A stretch of DNA of 64,000 nt from Nitzschia sp. pyKryTriq1 (taxonomy: Eukaryota > Bacillariophyta > Bacillariophyceae > Bacillariales > Bacillariaceae): the NCBI GenBank assembly GCA_956465555.1, contig OY101116.1:1364001-1428000 (forward strand). Direction: 5' to 3'. Of the stretch, positions 52,277 to 62,512 are shown piece after piece. The position numbers were made by a program, and so were the translations under genes. The notes below the pieces were generated by a model that was given only the letters and a program-made list of their open reading frames with translations, searched no databases and was not told where the DNA came from. The number at the start of each line of letters is the position of its first letter. Positions within the stretch are counted from its first letter, which is position 1.

Positions 52277-52708
52277 ATGGGTAAGCCAAACGGTCTCCGA
52301 ACCGGACGTAAGCTCCGCATCCACCGACGTAACCAACGTTGGCATGATCAAAAATTCTGCAAGGCCAACTCCGTCACTGCCATGAAGGCCAATCCTATGG
52401 GAGGATCCACAATGGCCAAGGGAATTGTCCTGGAAAAGATTGGTATTGAGGCCAAGCAGCCCAACTCGGCCATCCGAAAGTGCGTCCGAGTCCAATTGAT
52501 TAAGAATGGAAAGAAGATTGCTGCTTTCGTGCCCCGTGACGGTTGTCTGAACTATGTAGATGAGAACGACGAAGTCTTGATTGCTGGATTCGGTCGTTCC
52601 GGTCACGCTGTGGGAGATATTCCTGGAGTCCGATTCAAGGTCGTCAAGGTTGCCGGTGTGTCGCTCTGGGCTTTGTACAAGGAAAAGAAGGAGAAACCTC
52701 GTTCGTAA
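52277..52708 (+). CDS. RPS23: 40S ribosomal protein S23 (uS12)
   Basis: The protein is 143 aa, the exact family length, and there is no intron in the coding part. The start [20 protein letters not shown] and the highly conserved loops [19 protein letters not shown] and [20 protein letters not shown] are present. The Pro in KQPNS is the residue hydroxylated in other eukaryotes. The end [20 protein letters not shown] with KPRS is also conserved. It sits at the decoding centre of the small subunit. The gene is compact and codon use is highly regular. Confidence 0.98.
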   Translation: MGKPNGLRTGRKLRIHRRNQRWHDQKFCKANSVTAMKANPMGGSTMAKGIVLEKIGIEAKQPNSAIRKCVRVQLIKNGKKIAAFVPRDGCLNYVDENDEVLIAGFGRSGHAVGDIPGVRFKVVKVAGVSLWALYKEKKEKPRS

Positions 52709-53147
52709 ACTAGTCACAATGTATTGAAAGATCTACTTGTCTCTAATCTTACACAGTGTGCTGTAGTTGAGATTGCTGGGATGCAACTGGTTTCGAGTAC
52801 GAGTGGACCTCTCAGTGCTACATGGTTGGGACTTTCATGCAAGCACTGCTATCACTCCTTGTTCGAGTAGTGGGTGTGTAAGGGTAGGACTATGTCGTCT
52901 AGCTACACAATCTCACTTCTCCAGAGTGGAGCGTAATGTATCTACTACTATACGTACACAAGCAGCGTACGAGTATTGGAGAATCCTTGACACGCCCCAC
53001 TTTTTTAAAGTACAATTATTAGCGCTAGTCTCTCTAGCACGTTTGTGACAAACAAAGATACTTTCGAACAATGAATAATGTGGGGGGGAGGGGGACCAAA
53101 CGGAATAGTTCACCTGTGGTCTACGAGTAGTAACTGACTGAACAACA
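52709..53147. other. Intergenic region, no gene seen
   Basis: This is the 439-base shared 3-prime flank of RPS23 and the convergent DUF3727 gene. GTAC-type sites (TACGTACAC, CGTACGAG) occur at about 52950-52975 and a G-rich run at 53080-53094. No feature is supportable. Confidence 0.4.
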
Positions 53148-53957
53148 TTATGGAAGCATAGTTCCATCTCGATCTTCGTGGAATTGAAGAAACATTTCCT
53201 CCAAGATGGGCATGATTTTGTCGGATTCTTGGGATGTCAATAAGTTTCTCATCTCAGGTCGTTCGGGGTCCCTCTTTCCCACCAACAGTACAGGATCTAA
53301 TAGCCGTACCAAATTGAATTCTGTCCCTCGGTGTTCAAAACTCAACAAGACTTCCACGTCTTCTTCTCCCTCGTATGGCGAATCTTCGTCATCGTCCTCA
53401 TCCTCATCCTCATCGCCGTCATCCATATCCTCTTCATCTTCCTCTTCTTCTTCCAGCTCACCGACCAATGTCAATGTTTGTGGCGTCCGTTGCAAGGCGA
53501 GTTCTTCCCCGAATTCCTCCTGAACAATGTTTTCTGCCACCGGATAGATATCGTCCATCAACTTGTCATTGAGTTCGACAGGTACCAGATTTCCGTTGGG
53601 TTCAAAATAGCATAGGGCGACGCAATAATCGCACGGAACTCCAATGGTATATTCGACGCCTCCGACCTGGGCGATCGAATCGGCATAACATTCAATGAAG
53701 GAATTGGAGGCGGGATCCAAAAAGGGGATAGCCACCCCCTCCTCGTCTTCAGGGACTCGCATCAAAGAATCTTCTTCCTCGTTGATGGAAGCCGCCAACG
53801 ACGATGTAATACCGAATCGCCTTTGCGATAAAACAAAGGCCCGGTTGCTGGAAGATTGGGAGACAAACGATTCCACCACATTGTTTGTGTGGGTTGTGGT
53901 GGCCAACCACCACAAGGCAGCGAATGATAGGCGCGAGTAATTTGGACGAGAGATCAT
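53148..53957 (-). CDS. DUF3727 family plastid protein
   Basis: The protein is 269 aa from the ATG at 53957. A frame extension to 54017 was ignored because MISRPNYSRLSFAALWWLAT starts the targeting peptide, which continues to ESFVSQ. After VAIPFLDPASNSFIECYADS come VEYTIGVPCDYCVALCYFEP and DDIYPVAENIVQEEFGEELA, the DUF3727 pattern. A long acidic tract (EEEEEDEEDMDDGDEDEDED) interrupts the domain, and the ending LLSFEHRGTEFNLVRLLDPV continues it. Members occur in cyanobacteria and plastids, and the biochemical role is not known to me. It is divergent from ORC4. Confidence 0.85.
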   Translation of the reverse strand: MISRPNYSRLSFAALWWLATTTHTNNVVESFVSQSSSNRAFVLSQRRFGITSSLAASINEEEDSLMRVPEDEEGVAIPFLDPASNSFIECYADSIAQVGGVEYTIGVPCDYCVALCYFEPNGNLVPVELNDKLMDDIYPVAENIVQEEFGEELALQRTPQTLTLVGELEEEEEDEEDMDDGDEDEDEDDDEDSPYEGEEDVEVLLSFEHRGTEFNLVRLLDPVLLVGKRDPERPEMRNLLTSQESDKIMPILEEMFLQFHEDRDGTMLP

Positions 53958-54505
53958 CGTGGAAGGAAAGATGATCACAATCGGAGGATCAACAATAGTC
54001 AACAATAGTAGACTCAACGGTAAGAATATCGCAAGGGTGAGTACTTCGTAGACTACTTGTGGGATCGCACCAACTCGAACACAAGGCTATGGAGGGTGGA
54101 TGATTCGGATGATGGGAATGCGCGGTTGATGGTGATGGGTGCGATGATGGGTCGGCAGTTTGTTTTCGATGGTTCGCGTCTCGCGTCGTGATGAAGAGAT
54201 TCGTGATGGCGGGAAGCGGACAGCTCGACAGACGTTGCGTTGCTTCCAACTGGAGGCGAAAAGAGACTGAAAAAGTACCTTTTTCGCGCCTTTTTTCTCA
54301 TACTAAAAACTGGCACGCGGCAATGACACTCTATCTATGCTTTAAAAACCAAAACTCACTCGGTCTCACGATGAAGAATCATGAAGCATCTGTTTTTCGC
54401 ACAAATACAGTGGAGAGCACAAACAAAGACATCACATAACCCAGTGCACACAGTCCGAGTTCCTAGTATAATAACGCTTACACGCCACAGAGTCAAGGGC
54501 AGAAA
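53958..54505. other. Divergent intergenic region upstream of ORC4 and the DUF3727 gene
   Basis: The 548 bases hold no gene I can support. GATGATGGG/GATGATGGGT short repeats lie at about 54108-54150. Confidence 0.4.
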
Positions 54506-56326
54506 ATGTCGTGTCCCTCGAGGCAATCCACTTTGATCCGTGACGAGGAGTCGTCGTCGTCGTCCCATGCTCCTGCTTGTCAAAAAGATATCTTTATAGG
54601 GCAGTTGGACCAGACACTGGCCCGTTTTGGAGACGACCCTTCGGGTCATCCTCCCCCGAAACCAACCACAGCCGAAGAAAGTTTGATTCGGACGTACGCA
54701 CCCAAGAGTTTGGAGGCTCCCTTTCAGGAGCTGTACTCGATCCTCTATCCTTGTTTGCGACCACGGCAGTCGGCGACGGAAGACGCGACAACGGCGTCCG
54801 CGATTCTCATGGGACCACGAGGGAGTGGCAAGTCGCTTCTGGTGGAACGATGCCTTGCTGCTTGTCAGCACTCTAAAGGAAATAATGATAGGGAAGAAAC
54901 AAACGAAGGGGCGCGATTTCGCAAAGTACTTGTCAACGGCATTGTAGTGCGAGGAGAAGATGTTCCGAGTGTCGTTTACGAAATTATCAGACAACTTTCC
55001 GACATGGCCATGCAAGAGGATACAAGTACGTCACGTCAAGACGACAATCAAGGATCGAACAAAAATACCGAAGGAAACCAAGAGGAAAGTCCTCGGAAAC
55101 GACGGCGTCGTCGTCCCAAAGACGATGACGAGTATTTGCTTCGTCTTCGAAAGTCTACCTTTACCTCCAATTTGGCTCTCTTGGAATCCACTCTCAAAAT
55201 GGCAGAAGTTGATCGAATTCCAATTGTATTGATTTTGGATGAATTGGATGCCTTCATTTTGAACTCGAAAGGCACAGGTGGAGACACGCAGCAGCACAGA
55301 CAATTGCTGTTGTACCACTTGTTGGATCGGGTGGCGACGCCAGGAAGCAACTTGACATTGATTGGTTTAACTTCCAACTTTACCGCACTGACCCAAATGG
55401 AAAAGCGCATTCGCAGTCGGGCGGAAGGGACTTCCAAAATTGTTTATGTGCGACCACCAGCGACCTATGATCAACTCTTGCAAATCCTTGTAGAAGACAA
55501 ACTTCAAGGGTGCCCGGTGCAAGACCAGATTGCGGCACTCATCGTGACGCCCACAACGACTCGACAGAACCAAAATCAGCCTCCACAACCCGAAGAGGAA
55601 GAGGCAGAGCGCATTATACACACAATGCAGCGAGAATTCCGGATGGGTCGTGATATGCGTTGGTTTTGTCGGGTTTTATATTCTGCACTATCTCTCTATC
55701 GCTTTGATTGCGTTCTGAGCGGTGAAAATTCGACTAATAAGCCACCCTCGTTTTCATCCGACTATTTTGTGCAAGCCCTGGCAATGATGGGCTCATTGTG
55801 TCTTTCGGACTCGGCCGCAGCATCGGCTACCAAACAATCGAGTCTCTGTCTGGTGGACGGTGTCGCGGTGGACCCACGGTTGCAAGCCTCCTTGTTGGAT
55901 TTGTCGCAACCACAAGTGGCCCTGCTATTGTCTGCTCGACGGATCCTAACCCGGGAGGCTCATCTAGAACAAGCTCTCATGACCAATAATGATGACACTG
56001 TGGGTGTGGCACCTTTGACGTTACAACGAATGATTCGAGAGTACAAATCTTTTCGTCGGGGCACCAAAACGAATGAAGAATTGCTGACAACGGCTGCCAA
56101 ACAATTGCTGGAACGGGGTGTTTTGCTTCCCAGTCTCGACCATTCAGGTGGTGGACCCCTGCAGTATCATGTTTCCCTGTCGTATCAGACCCTCGACCCC
56201 TATTCATTGTCGCGACTTCCTCTGCATTTGCCTGTTGCAATGGAACGAGAATTGGAGGACGCTTTACAACGAAATCTACTTGCTTGTTCGACAGCCCTGA
56301 AAGAATGGGGACGAAAAATAAACTAA
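54506..56326 (+). CDS. ORC4: Origin recognition complex subunit 4 (ORC4), AAA+ ATPase
   Basis: The protein is 606 aa and intronless. The Walker A motif is LMGPRGSGKSLL (103-110) and Walker B is VLILDELDAFIL. The phrase VLVNGIVVRGEDVPSVVYEI aligns with the ORC4 NGL-x5-D-x-x-A-hydrophobic region. The segments TLIGLTSNFTALTQMEKRIR (sensor 1 and box VII) and SRAEGTSKIVYVRPPATYDQ follow, and the winged-helix C-terminus runs to EWGRKIN. An insert with KRRRRRPKDDD (about 200-213) is a candidate nuclear localisation signal and is not present in animal ORC4. ORC4 contributes the arginine finger to ORC1 ATP hydrolysis at replication origins. It is convergent with XPD (61 bp between stops). Confidence 0.9.
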   Translation: MSCPSRQSTLIRDEESSSSSHAPACQKDIFIGQLDQTLARFGDDPSGHPPPKPTTAEESLIRTYAPKSLEAPFQELYSILYPCLRPRQSATEDATTASAILMGPRGSGKSLLVERCLAACQHSKGNNDREETNEGARFRKVLVNGIVVRGEDVPSVVYEIIRQLSDMAMQEDTSTSRQDDNQGSNKNTEGNQEESPRKRRRRRPKDDDEYLLRLRKSTFTSNLALLESTLKMAEVDRIPIVLILDELDAFILNSKGTGGDTQQHRQLLLYHLLDRVATPGSNLTLIGLTSNFTALTQMEKRIRSRAEGTSKIVYVRPPATYDQLLQILVEDKLQGCPVQDQIAALIVTPTTTRQNQNQPPQPEEEEAERIIHTMQREFRMGRDMRWFCRVLYSALSLYRFDCVLSGENSTNKPPSFSSDYFVQALAMMGSLCLSDSAAASATKQSSLCLVDGVAVDPRLQASLLDLSQPQVALLLSARRILTREAHLEQALMTNNDDTVGVAPLTLQRMIREYKSFRRGTKTNEELLTTAAKQLLERGVLLPSLDHSGGGPLQYHVSLSYQTLDPYSLSRLPLHLPVAMERELEDALQRNLLACSTALKEWGRKIN

Positions 56327-56387
56327 AAAGTGGGAAGCTTCACTTGAAATCTTCTGCCTAGTGTTACTGTAACGCAGTCACTTGAAT

Positions 56388-59096
56388 TTACGTAGCAGCG
56401 CCAGAAGCTGTCGATTCCACAATCATGGCCCCGCCTTCACCCGCCCTGGTGGTCTGCGCCGGCCTGGGCGGATTCATTTGGTTGGCTTCCTCTACAGTCA
56501 AGAGTACGCTCTGAAGTGCTGTTTGATCAATCGGTTGACCCATAACTCGCAAAAATTGCTTTACATGAGCAATGGCCATGTCTGTACTCAAGTTCAGATA
56601 TTGTTCTGCCATGAATTGAAGAATCCATTTCGGAAGCTTCGACCGCTTGTCGTGGCGATTGTAGCGAGAATCCGCAAAAATCATCAATCCATAATCGGTC
56701 TTGCTCCGAATGACTCGACCGACGCATTGTGATGCCTGCCGAAGAGCATCAAAGTTTAGAAAATCCTGCTCTCGAATTTGATAGTGGGTTTGGAGATACT
56801 CGAGTCGAGCCCTCAGAACATGACTCAGTGTGTATTGAAATGGAACACCGAACATTATCACGGCACGCCCGTAGTGGCGGTCAAAGTTGATACCCTCGGA
56901 AACCTACGACAATGAACGGAAGGGTAAGGAACTAGAACAGTACACAACATAATTTACTTCAAGATGTACAGTAGACCACACACACCTTTCCTCGGGCGAC
57001 TGATAGAAAAACAGCACCTCGCCCAGAATCGCAAGCCCTCCGGTAATTATCGAGTGCCAGGGTGGTTTCCACCACATCTTTGGTCTCAATGAATACTAAT
57101 TTGGCCTTGGTCAGATCTCGCAGGATTCCAATGGCATCCCATTCACTGATTAGGGACTCCATATAGCTGTAGGAGGTGAAGAAGGCTACCACGCCATCTG
57201 GAATGACACTACACAAGTCGACCAAGATAGCTCCATAATTCCGCACCACTCCCAAATCGTTACGATCTTCATATTTGGTCGAAACCGCTAGCTGATCCGA
57301 GCCTCTTGTGATAACCAGTGGGCGAATACAGGGTCGGAAGGTCGACATTTGCAAGGATTCGGAAATGCATGGTTCGAACTGGAGCAATTTCGGATACAGA
57401 TCGATCGGGGAAAGTGTACCTGAAGTAATGATCACACTGCCAAATCGCTTGAAGAGGGGTGCAATTGCGAGCGACGAGTCCAAACAGGAAAGCTGAATAC
57501 TAGGATCGGACGCCCCGGGAATGGAAGATCCATTGGGCTCCATGATAATGGCAAACTTGGCAATACCTTCCGAGTAGGTAGCCAGAAGGGTAGCAAAGTC
57601 AGCAACATCGGACAAGGAATTAAAGTCGTCAAGGTTCGAAACTTGAAGTGTTCGCAACAGGGAATTAAGTCGGGAATAGGCAAATCGAAGTGGCTTGGCT
57701 TCAAGCGATGTACCGTTGGTCATTCGATGCAGGAATGCCAGTGGAGTCTCACTTTGGACTCCTCCATTGGGGCCTGCGACTGATCTCAGACGGGTCTTTA
57801 AATGTTCCACAACCTTCCTCATGAATTGAATGAAATGCTCCGCTCTTCGAATATTGCCCGGCACCGACTCATTCAACACATCTGGATCCAGAGCATTCTG
57901 AAGAGAGGACGAAATATAGATGGTGAGGAGGCGCGAGTACTTCGCAACCACTGATGAGATGACGGCATAAGATTACTTACGCTTGCTAAGGAACTGTCGT
58001 TTGCCGGAGCATCTAATAGGCCTTGGTCAATGAGACCTGCCACGAGATTTTGATATTCCTGTTGAAGCCGTCGACTGTCGGTCTGCTTGATACGAGACAC
58101 TTCCGAGGACAGTCGTCCGAGAGATCTCGTTGCCTGTTCGAGGCCTCTATCATTGATGGTGACTGAGAGAGCTTCGATACAGACACTATCAATATTGTGA
58201 GCTTCATCAAAGACAATGATACTTTCTGCTTCGAGTTCCTTGGACACCATCTTGGCCACTTTGGGATCCAGCATGTACTGATAGTTGAACACCAAAATAT
58301 TCGCGTGATTGATAGCTTGCCTTGTGAGATAGTAGGGACACCATCCACGAGCTTGGCCCCACTTTTTCAACTCCTCTAGATCGTAGACACCACTGGGCAT
58401 GGTTGTCGATTCACCGGCTGCTTGGAAATTGTCAAAGTACGAGCACGTTTCCATGGATCCAGGATTCTGCCGTGCGTGTTCGACTACCCACGACGCCGTC
58501 ATGCTCCGACAGGCAGCATCCACAGCCTCTCGGTCACTCTCCGCCATGACACGCTCATGAACACACATATTCCTCCGGCTCGAAAGACACAGTGCCAGCA
58601 CTCCACTACCACCAGCACCTTTGCCGTTGGCGATGGGTCCCATGGTATGCTGACGGCCCCGCTTCGGAGCCCCCCGAATCTTTCGAGGTTTCTTCCGAGG
58701 AGAAGGTCCCGGCGATGATGACTCTCCTGAGGTTTGCTGTGCCGCACCTTCTTCCATATCCTCCATATCCTGATCTGCCGTGCGATTCTCCTCTTCGGCC
58801 AGCGCTAGCTGCTCAGCACGATACGCCAAGACGGTGGCAAGTTCTTCCATCACAGCTGTCATCTCTGGTACCGTTCGAGTACAGTACACGAGTTTTCCCG
58901 CCGAGGGGTTGGCAAATTGATAGGACGTGATCAAACTGAGAAGACATACTGTCTTTCCCGTTCCGGTGGGCATTTCTAGCAAACAGTGACCGCCCGCATC
59001 TAAAGATTGCTTCAGGGCACGCATGTACTGATGCTGTTCCAGATAGAGGCGGTCATAGGGAAAGAAGACGTCGAGCCCGTCTAGATCGAACCTCAT
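56388..59096 (-). CDS. ERCC2: DNA helicase XPD/ERCC2, TFIIH subunit
   Basis: Three exons: 59096-57981, 57897-56986 and 56903-56388, giving 847 aa. The introns (83 and 82 nt) are phase 0 with GTAAGT/TTCAG and GTGTGT/GTAG borders, and the second join reads [19 protein letters not shown]. The N-terminus [20 protein letters not shown] starts at ATG 59096. Walker A is [15 protein letters not shown] (42-50) and motif II is [13 protein letters not shown]. The four iron-sulfur Cys lie in [20 protein letters not shown] and [25 protein letters not shown] and [13 protein letters not shown] mark the second helicase half. A low-complexity insert (about 115-170) precedes the cluster domain. XPD unwinds DNA in nucleotide excision repair and scaffolds TFIIH in transcription. 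Confidence 0.95.
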
Positions 59097-59758
59097 CGTG
59101 AATGAAGGGCAGAGTTGATTGATTGATTCTAGCTTCCACTTTAGTGCCTTTCTAACTGATCCTATTATTAGAAATGAGACAATCCCGATCAATGTTCATT
59201 CCGACCCATTGTTTTGTGACCTGTTGGTGCGTTTCCGTGTTTTATGGTTGGCATCCAATATCCATGAAGCCACCAGCAAAAATAAGCTTGCGCGGCGACG
59301 CCTCGCGAGTTCGATGCGTGTTGCGTGTTGTCGAGATGAAAAAGAGAAAGTTGTTCGTCTTAGTCATTTGCATAGATTATAGGTTGTAAACTTGCCCCCT
59401 TTCGTAAAACAGGGTTCTTTTGAATCCACATCTTTGTAATTTCTCTCGATCCACCCCAATCTTTTTTACTTGTACGAGAATTGAATTGCTTCTTCAGTTC
59501 CAAATCATTCCTTTGGTACCTCTCTACTAGCAATATAAGATTGAGTGCACTAGTACTACCTCCTGGTAGTACTAGCATCGATCTATATTATAATTTGCAT
59601 CAGCTTTTTGCATAACAAGGGTGGTGGTCGGACCATCGATTCTATGCCCGAAAGGAGTAGCTACTACCGCTAATAGTATACTGTTCGAGTAGTTTCAGAG
59701 ATCAACACCACTCAAGCCCATCTCTCAAATGGAAAATAGCTAGTAGATTATTTATTGG
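59097..59758. other. Intergenic region with hairpin
   Basis: These 662 bases lie between the XPD start and the PNUTS-like gene end. The hairpin at 59550-59575 and AT-rich 59580-59610 are the only features I see. Confidence 0.45.
59550..59575. repeat. Perfect 11-bp inverted repeat CTAGTACTACC-TCCT-GGTAGTACTAG
   Basis: The arms are exactly complementary around a 4-nt loop, the strongest of the four such hairpins. It lies 184 bp beyond the stop codon of the PNUTS-like gene, on the 3-prime side of its minus-strand transcript. Confidence 0.8.
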
Positions 59759-61582
59759 CTACACAAGGGAGAAATCAATCATATCATCCGTGTCGACGTC
59801 GCCATTTCCTAAATCTTCCACATTGGAATTGTCCGTCGTAATTATTGTCGTGATCGTTTCGGGAGTAGCATCGCGATCTTCGTCCTCAACAAAATCTACA
59901 ATATCTTTGTTGGCAGGGGTGTTCTTGTCGAATTCAAATACTTCTTCCAATTCCTTTCGATTGCGGACACTCTTGCTCATCATTCCATCTTTCCATTTTA
60001 CTTCCTTCCCTCCGGATTTCTTCTTTGCTACACTATTGAGACTCGGAGCATTGGCTTCTTGTATCTTTCTCAATTCACGTATCTGCGCGAGACGTTCACG
60101 GTGTTTCTTCTCCGCCTCGCGCAGCTTCTTTTTGAGGTCCTCATCAAGATGCTTCTGAATTTCGAGTTCCGCTAGCCGTTCCTTGGCCGCAAGCTCGCTT
60201 CGCGACTTTTTGGCCTTGGATTCCTTTTTCTCTTCGGGGAGTTCCATCCAGTCGGGACGAGGAAGAGACCCGCCTTCAAAGGCAGCGACTTCACCCAAAC
60301 GCTCTCTTAATATATCCGTCAGTGTTTCGAATGGGTTGCCAAATGTTTCCCTTTCGTGTTTGGTCTTTTCACTCCATGCTTTCTTCACGTTCTCAATTGC
60401 CTCCTTGATATGCTCCAACGCATCCGTTTCTGAGCTTGTGGATTCCGTCGTCCAGTTCTGCAAGTCGCTGGCGTTGTGTTCCCCTTGTGCTCGTGCCTGC
60501 AGTATTCCATCCACTAGTTTCTGGATATTCCGGATTTGCTTGTTAATTTTGGAATCCACCACCAACTTTTTGTCAAAGGGGATCCTTTCCAAGAATCTCA
60601 AGATCGGTAAAATTAGTGGTCGGGTAGAGGATGGCTTGGTGGTTGGCGCATTGTTGCTTCTGGGAGACCTTGCCCTTTTCGAGTTTAAATTATTACTTGG
60701 CGGGGGGATCGACGATGGAGGAGCCAGGACGGGTTCGTCATCCGAAGCTTCTACCAGCCAACGGTTGAGAAGGCGGAGACCACCAGCTGTAAAGAATTGC
60801 TCTAATCGACTCCACTGTTCATAATCAAACTTCGAGTTTTCCTGTTTAGTGGGCGATGATTCTCCTTCTTTCTCCGCTTTTCGTTTCGTTCGCTTGTACT
60901 TTGGTTGTTGTTTCCGAAGGCGCGAAGATCGTCTCTTTTGCCCTGGCCTGGAGTCCTCTTCGTCTTCGTCTTCCTCCTCCTCCTCGCCTTCCTCGTGCTC
61001 TTCCTTAACCTCCTCATTCGCCTCCTTTTGTCCACTTTCTCCCCCCTCTTCCAATCGATGATTCTTCGGACGAACACGCAGTTTCGCTTCTTCCAGCTCC
61101 CACAAATGCGTGTCCAAAGTTCGCTCGAGAATTGCGAGCGCCAAGACCCTCGTCGACATCGTATGACAATCCTTGGCCATGATGCCAAGAAACCGAACTT
61201 CCTGACCAACATCCAGAACCCCTCCCCCCACCAGCGGATACTCTTTGGTCCACTTTCTCCCCATGGTGCTAGTTGTGGTATTCACAAGTGCTGCTCGTCT
61301 GAGTGCTGAAACATACTCCTCTTGTTGGTCCGCATCCTGCTGGTTTTCACAACAGCACACCAGAGAATATTCGGTGCTGTTGACGCCAGACCAGACTCGA
61401 TAGGGTGTTTTTTCTGCCGGGTAATACGCCTTGGTGCGTCGAGCAATATAATCTCGTTGTAAGCGAGGATTTAATTCCCACTGTCGCTGTTGTTGTTGTT
61501 GTTGGCCCTCGCCATTGTTGTTTTCGGCGGTGGACGCCAAGGCCATCAGCACATGCACCGGGCCATTATTTTGAGTCGTCAT
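59759..61582 (-). CDS. TFIIS N-terminal (LW) domain protein, candidate PNUTS/PPP1R10-like
   Basis: The protein is 607 aa and intronless. The first about 170 residues contain a helical part with MSTRVLALAILERTLDTHLW. A charged region (EEEEEDEDEEDSRPGQ, Lys/Arg clusters) follows. Residues about 270-375 match the TFIIS N-domain: QFFTAGGLRLLNRWLVEASD, LILPILRFLERIPFDKKLVV, DSKINKQIRNIQKLVDG. A long basic coiled coil (about 465-515) leads to SGGKEVKWKDGMMS, where KEVKW (526-530) fits the [RK]-x-V-x-[FW] PP1-docking pattern, as in PNUTS. PNUTS targets PP1 to RNA polymerase II termination. IWS1 and other LW proteins are alternatives. Confidence 0.6.
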   Translation of the reverse strand: MTTQNNGPVHVLMALASTAENNNGEGQQQQQQRQWELNPRLQRDYIARRTKAYYPAEKTPYRVWSGVNSTEYSLVCCCENQQDADQQEEYVSALRRAALVNTTTSTMGRKWTKEYPLVGGGVLDVGQEVRFLGIMAKDCHTMSTRVLALAILERTLDTHLWELEEAKLRVRPKNHRLEEGGESGQKEANEEVKEEHEEGEEEEEDEDEEDSRPGQKRRSSRLRKQQPKYKRTKRKAEKEGESSPTKQENSKFDYEQWSRLEQFFTAGGLRLLNRWLVEASDDEPVLAPPSSIPPPSNNLNSKRARSPRSNNAPTTKPSSTRPLILPILRFLERIPFDKKLVVDSKINKQIRNIQKLVDGILQARAQGEHNASDLQNWTTESTSSETDALEHIKEAIENVKKAWSEKTKHERETFGNPFETLTDILRERLGEVAAFEGGSLPRPDWMELPEEKKESKAKKSRSELAAKERLAELEIQKHLDEDLKKKLREAEKKHRERLAQIRELRKIQEANAPSLNSVAKKKSGGKEVKWKDGMMSKSVRNRKELEEVFEFDKNTPANKDIVDFVEDEDRDATPETITTIITTDNSNVEDLGNGDVDTDDMIDFSLV

Positions 61583-62251
61583 TTTATAAAGTGTGTTGTT
61601 GAGGGAGGTGCCAGTATATACTTCTACAGTACCAGGTACCGCTACTGTGCGTCCTTTGGTTTGCTTTGGATATTGTTGCGGTACAGCGACGACGAGAGGT
61701 AACAGTTGTTGTATTTCGGGGCAATTTTTTTACTGGCGTGGGCAGGGTCTTTTGATTAGCCCGATCCGAGCTAGGGTCGACCGTCAGTTTCGACAAGAAG
61801 CAACAGAGCAGGTAGCTGACCACTCTGCTCTACCAAGTTATAATAATTATTTTTATATACATAGGAGTTTTGGAGAATTAGGTGGTTGTTAAAATCCGTG
61901 AGTTCTACTAGGCACGTACATAGGAGTTTTGGAGAATTAGGTGGTTGTTAAAATCCGTGAGTTCTACTAGGCAGTGGCTAGCGGCTCAGGGATGATTCAT
62001 TCGGGCTAAAGGACTAATTTGACTGTGGGTTAACCGTTTCACGTTTCACACCGAAGCACGGATTTCGCGCGATGGAATTTTGGCGATATCAGCATCTCAA
62101 AAATTACTACCTTGGCGATAACCATACTCTGTACTCTCTCTGAGCCTCCATTGATCAATTCTTTCATACAGAAAGTAGAACAAGCGTCTATCCTTGCGTA
62201 GTTGGCAGCAGTTTATTTTTTGAGTGATTTCTTGAGACGATATTTAGGTAT
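61583..62251. other. Intergenic region with 59-bp tandem duplication
   Basis: The 669 bases hold a tandem duplication (61859-61972) and a CAGGTACC/GGTACC site near 61632. No gene is seen. Confidence 0.5.
61859..61972 (+). repeat. Two tandem copies of a 59-bp unit
   Basis: The copies start ACATAGGAGTTTTGGAG at 61859 and again at 61918, and each ends GAGTTCTACTAGGC. The 55 bases in each are identical; the four-base joiner is ACGT, within ...GGCACGTACATAGG. The exact identity shows a recent event. Confidence 0.9.
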
Positions 62252-62512
62252 ATGTCGGCTTTGGATTACTATTTTCGAGGTGGAAATGATGATGAGGATG
62301 CATCCGACTACGCATCTGAGGACGAAGAAGATGCTGTAGCAGCCTTTCTCACACATGATGATGACTCGGCTCATGATTATATACATCCAGCACAAGCCCA
62401 TGGTGGCGGTGGAATTGTTGCTAGGGCTGTATCACTGCTCGCTGGTTCATTTGACAATGAATCTACAATTTTTCATGGAAAAGAAGCGGAGCCCGAAGAC
62501 CATTTTATGTAG
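62252..62512 (+). CDS. Short acidic ORF, possible N-terminal piece of a broken piggyBac-like element
   Basis: The 86-aa ORF starts MSALDYYFRGGNDDEDASDY with ASEDEEDAVAAFL and is otherwise unremarkable. Acidic D/E/S-rich N-termini are common in piggyBac transposases. It points towards the minus-strand transposase fragment and overlaps its end by about 40 bases. It may be a real small gene, an exon, or the mis-oriented N-terminus of the same element; confidence is low. Confidence 0.3.
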   Translation: MSALDYYFRGGNDDEDASDYASEDEEDAVAAFLTHDDDSAHDYIHPAQAHGGGGIVARAVSLLAGSFDNESTIFHGKEAEPEDHFM

